NCBI GenBank assembly: GCA_034435375.1
Contig: DAOTXR010000065.1
Coordinates: 1-8,544 of the forward strand
Length of the DNA stretch: 8,544 nt
DNA from: DAOTXR01 sp034435375
Lineage (GTDB): Bacteria > Chloroflexota > Anaerolineae > Aggregatilineales > UBA3940
Direction of reading: 5' to 3'
Shown: positions 6,742 to 8,544 of the stretch, in pieces
How positions within the stretch are numbered: the first letter of the stretch is position 1
How the letters are laid out: the number at the start of each line of letters is the position of its first letter
Made by a program: the position numbers and the translations under genes
Notes under the pieces: model-generated
Databases searched by the model: none
What the model saw: only the letters and a program-made list of their open reading frames with translations
Told to the model about the DNA's origin: nothing

Positions 6742-6804
6742 GCAGTCCAGGCCGCAAGGCGCTCTTGCCGCCGGACCCCGCCAATCTGAGACAGCCTGGA
6801 CTGC
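6742..6804. repeat. Inverted repeat upstream of WD40 paralogue A
   Basis: Perfect 11-base arms GCAGTCCAGGC (6742-6752) and GCCTGGACTGC (6794-6804) enclose 41 bases. A smaller hairpin, GCAAG-GCGCT-CTTGC (6754-6768), sits inside. The arms do not match the GCCTCACCCCC repeat family, so this is a separate structure. It could be a paired operator, an mRNA structure or a decayed insertion end; the sequence does not tell. Confidence 0.6.
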
Positions 6805-7012
6805 TACGCTGCCCGGTTCATCGTCGTGCTTCCTGCCGAGTGGGCATGGACGACCTATCAGGACCCTGGCCAGCAGCGGCGGCAACACGGCAGAGTCGCA
6901 TCACTGCCGCCCGCCCTGTCTACCATCATACGGGGGCAATGCGGGGCGTGTCATGGCCCAGAGGGGCTATATTGCAGGACACCCTGCCTCGTCAATCGTG
7001 ACCCGGAACCGG

Positions 7013-7054
7013 GCCTCACCCCCAACTGCGTTTCAGCGCGGTCGGGGGTGAGGC
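7013..7054 (-). repeat. Short derivative of the palindromic repeat; possible terminator of WD40 paralogue B
   Basis: Perfect 11-base arms GCCTCACCCCC and GGGGGTGAGGC enclose 20 bases. Read on the minus strand it starts GCCTCACCCCCGACC then GCGCTGA. This aligns with the left end of repeat copy 2 (GCCTCACCCCCCGACC then TCGCTGA), but the two internal hairpins are missing. It begins 19 bases after the stop of paralogue B and would form a strong RNA hairpin. No U-run follows, so it is not a textbook intrinsic terminator. Confidence 0.75.
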
Positions 7055-7073
7055 GGAAAAGCTCACTCCAGTC

Positions 7074-8252
7074 CTAGGGCAGCCCCAGGACGCGCAGCGT
7101 GCCATCGTCCATGGCCGCGGCGATGTACATCCCATCGCCAGACATGCTGAGCGTCCAGATGCGCGCGCCCAGGTTGATCTCGGCCAGCTCGTCGCCGCTG
7201 AAAGTATCCCAGGCATACACCCAGCCATCATCGCCTGCCGAGAAGTACAGGCGACCATCGCTGGAGAAGACGCCATCCACACAGTCCCCCGGATAGACCA
7301 CGCCGCCCAGCACCGGAGTCATGTTCACCGTCTCCCAGACATACACCCCGCCGCCGTCGTGGCAGCTAGCCAGCAATGAGCCATCTGGCGAGAACTCCAG
7401 GTCCCACCCGGCCCCGGAGGCGGTCGTCGAGTCCTGCATGATCAGCTCAAGCGTATCGACGGCGTACACCGACACCGTTCCCTGGTTATCTGCCGTGCCG
7501 ATCAGGCTGCTGTCGGGCGCAAAGGCCGCCGACCACAGCACACGGTCGCTGGGTTGCAGATCGATGATTTTCTCGCCGCTGGCCGAGTCGAACAGCTCGA
7601 TGCGGCTGCTGCCGCTGCCCACCACGCCAAAGACCGAGCTGTCGTGCGACCAGATCACGCGGAACACCTGCGCGTTGACGAGCACGGTGTGGATCAGGTC
7701 GCCGGTCAAGGCGTTCCAGATGCGCACGCGATAGTCATCTGCGCCGGAGGCCAGCATCAACCCATCCGGCGAGTAGGACAGCGCGAAGCCGGGGGCCGTA
7801 TGGCCAGGCATCTCGTACCGCAGGTTGCCGGTGTCCAGGTCCCAGATACGCACGATGGTGTCCACGCCAAAGGTGGCCGCGTCGTGGGAGATGGGCGAGA
7901 AAGCTGCCGCCAGCACAGCAGTTTCGTCAGCCACGCCGGATAGCAGTTCGGTGATGCCTGCGACGTTTTCGGGTGTTAGCACGCCTTCCGCCGCCGGTTC
8001 AGCCTGGCCGCCGCCCCGGAAACCGCCAGACTGCCCTCCGGCGGGAGCTGGCGGCGCAGTGGGGGACGGCGCTGGGGTGTTGGTTGGAGGCAGCGGGGTG
8101 GAGGTAGGTGGAGGCAGGGGGGTGGAAGGCGGCGGGGTGACAGGGCCGCAGGCCAGACTGGCAACGATCAATGCCATCAGCGGGATGGCCACAGGCCATG
8201 AAGTTGCCAAACAATGCACACGGTTCCAGGGATGTTCTTTCGCTTTGCTCAT
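7074..8252 (-). CDS. WD40 beta-propeller lipoprotein with Pro/Thr-rich tether (paralogue B)
   Basis: This 392-residue predicted surface lipoprotein has a rather long n-region, a hydrophobic core and the lipobox SLA-Cys35. Residues 38-70 are a Pro/Thr/Ser tether and 72-90 are Gly-rich. LTPENVAGI at 92-100 precedes seven WD40-like blades at approximately 113-150, 155-190, 196-230, 238-272, 282-315, 324-356 and 364-392. They carry AFSP, YSPDG, FSPDG and VRIW or VYVW motifs. The last blade, IWTLSMSGDG then GTLRVLGLP, is nearly the same as the end of paralogue A. Cys297 and Cys324 match the Cys pair of paralogue A. The start at 8252 is fixed by GAGGAGG four bases upstream. The propeller is probably a binding scaffold; no partner or enzymatic activity can be inferred. 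The homology and adjacency to paralogue A point to tandem duplication followed by divergence. Confidence 0.92.
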   Translation of the reverse strand: MSKAKEHPWNRVHCLATSWPVAIPLMALIVASLACGPVTPPPSTPLPPPTSTPLPPTNTPAPSPTAPPAPAGGQSGGFRGGGQAEPAAEGVLTPENVAGITELLSGVADETAVLAAAFSPISHDAATFGVDTIVRIWDLDTGNLRYEMPGHTAPGFALSYSPDGLMLASGADDYRVRIWNALTGDLIHTVLVNAQVFRVIWSHDSSVFGVVGSGSSRIELFDSASGEKIIDLQPSDRVLWSAAFAPDSSLIGTADNQGTVSVYAVDTLELIMQDSTTASGAGWDLEFSPDGSLLASCHDGGGVYVWETVNMTPVLGGVVYPGDCVDGVFSSDGRLYFSAGDDGWVYAWDTFSGDELAEINLGARIWTLSMSGDGMYIAAAMDDGTLRVLGLP

Positions 8253-8256
8253 ACGA

Positions 8257-8263
8257 CCTCCTC
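8257..8263 (-). promoter_or_regulatory. Ribosome binding site of WD40 paralogue B
   Basis: On the minus strand GAGGAGG lies four bases before the ATG at 8252. It is one of the strongest ribosome sites in the window and supports the unusually long signal-peptide n-region as genuine. Confidence 0.75.
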
Positions 8264-8296
8264 AACAACAATTCACAGGATGATGCTGATGAGGTA

Positions 8297-8324
8297 AGCC
8301 TATTCAAAACTGGTCCCGTGTCAA
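8297..8324 (-). promoter_or_regulatory. Candidate sigma-70-type promoter of WD40 paralogue B
   Basis: On the minus strand a perfect TTGACA (8319-8324) is followed after 16 bases by TAGGCT (8297-8302). The -10 is poor but keeps the TA...T positions. Transcription would start roughly 38 bases before the ATG, leaving room for the ribosome site. Confidence 0.4.
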
Positions 8325-8390
8325 ACCGGCCAGCAGGAAGGAGCGCACGTCAGGTGGGGGGAACTGAGGAGCAAGCCTGGGCGCTCAACA

Positions 8391-8412
8391 CCTCACCCCC
8401 CAGCCCTCTCAG
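8391..8412 (+). repeat. Left end of another palindromic-type repeat, interrupted at the IS boundary
   Basis: CCTCACCCCCC at 8391-8401 matches the left terminus of the palindromic repeat and is followed by AGCCCTCTC. No matching right half follows. Instead the sequence changes at 8413 into the end of an IS3-type element. The simplest reading is that the IS inserted into a repeat unit. Confidence 0.55.
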
Positions 8413-8544
8413 TGACCTTGCCCCGATTTAACGGACAGTTTTCAAGGGGTAGAAATACTGCTGCTCAAACTCGGCCGGGCTGAGATAGCCAAGGGCGGAG
8501 TGGAGCCGCTGACGATTGTACCAGACCTCAATGTACTCGAAGAT
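8413..8544 (-). mobile_element. IS3-family insertion sequence, terminal part (continues past the window)
   Basis: The element end is placed at 8413, where TGACCTTGCCCC begins. IS3-family elements typically end in 5'-TG...CA-3', and this end sits 15 bases past the transposase stop codon. The other end, the rest of the transposase and any target-site duplication lie outside the window, so completeness and activity cannot be judged. Confidence 0.75.
8428..8544 (-). CDS. IS3-family transposase (OrfB, DDE integrase core), C-terminal 38 codons
   Basis: Translating the minus strand from the window edge to the TAA at 8428-8430 gives 38 residues. They include VWYNRQRLHSALGYLSPAEF, the hallmark C-terminal end of the rve integrase core in IS3-family OrfB proteins. 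The 'YN..R.H..LGY.SP' pattern follows the catalytic glutamate of the DDE triad. The triad itself, and the usual OrfA with its frameshift, would lie to the right of the window. The visible part has no stop or frameshift. Confidence 0.92.
   Translation of the reverse strand: MFEYIEVWYNRQRLHSALGYLSPAEFEQQYFYPLKTVR

Larger units (their letters stand above)
6693..7073. other. 381-base spacer between the WD40 lipoprotein genes
   Basis: No gene is supported here. On the minus strand, reading from paralogue B towards A, it holds a short repeat hairpin (7013-7054), a small CCCGG-AA-CCGGG palindrome (7002-7013), an 11-bp inverted repeat with a 41-base loop (6742-6804) and an extended -10 motif (6726-6734). 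The middle, about 6810-7000, shows no structure I can identify. Confidence 0.6.

Noticed and set aside
6826..7077. Plus-strand reading frame containing CGACHGPEG, a cytochrome c-like CxxCH heme motif
   Set aside because: Only about nine residues look right. The rest of the frame lacks the distal methionine region and a signal peptide, and its end runs through the short palindromic repeat. It is best seen as chance, or at most a tiny remnant.

Overview
The window is G+C-rich bacterial DNA that most resembles Chloroflexota of the Anaerolineae type. This rests on three things seen here: lipoproteins whose lipobox is followed by a long Pro/Thr/Ser linker, WD40-propeller lipoproteins of the 'N-A-x-L' plus 'FSPDG' style, and many GCCTCACCCCC...GGGGGTGAGGC palindromic repeats. 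The assignment is by pattern recognition only.

Layout from left to right. Positions 1-184 hold two head-to-tail copies of a palindromic, multi-hairpin repeat. A minus-strand GNAT acetyltransferase (219-800, possibly to 860) is divergent from a plus-strand lipoprotein M1 metallopeptidase (978-2519). Next on the plus strand is a membrane polyprenol/diacylglycerol-kinase-like protein (2727-3437). A 333-base stretch with a decayed repeat follows, then a small dual-specificity/tyrosine phosphatase (3771-4280). A third, inverted repeat copy (4293-4394) lies between the convergent ends of the phosphatase and a minus-strand EamA/DMT permease (4418-5389). Two minus-strand paralogous seven-bladed WD40 lipoproteins follow (5571-6692 and 7074-8252), separated by 381 bases. 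That spacer holds a short derivative of the repeat, a long inverted repeat and a candidate promoter. At the right edge (8413-8544) is the end of an IS3-family insertion sequence with the last 38 codons of its transposase. The element is cut by the window edge and abuts the broken left end of another repeat unit.

The genes look like ordinary chromosomal accessory and housekeeping genes, not one pathway. Three of the six full-length proteins are predicted surface lipoproteins, and two more are integral membrane proteins. The only obvious gene relationship is the tandem duplication of the WD40 lipoproteins. I saw no tRNA, rRNA, CRISPR array, phage gene or defence system. The most informative non-coding signal is the repeat family: every intact copy lies within about 35 bases of a stop codon, and the stem of one internal hairpin differs between copies while staying paired.
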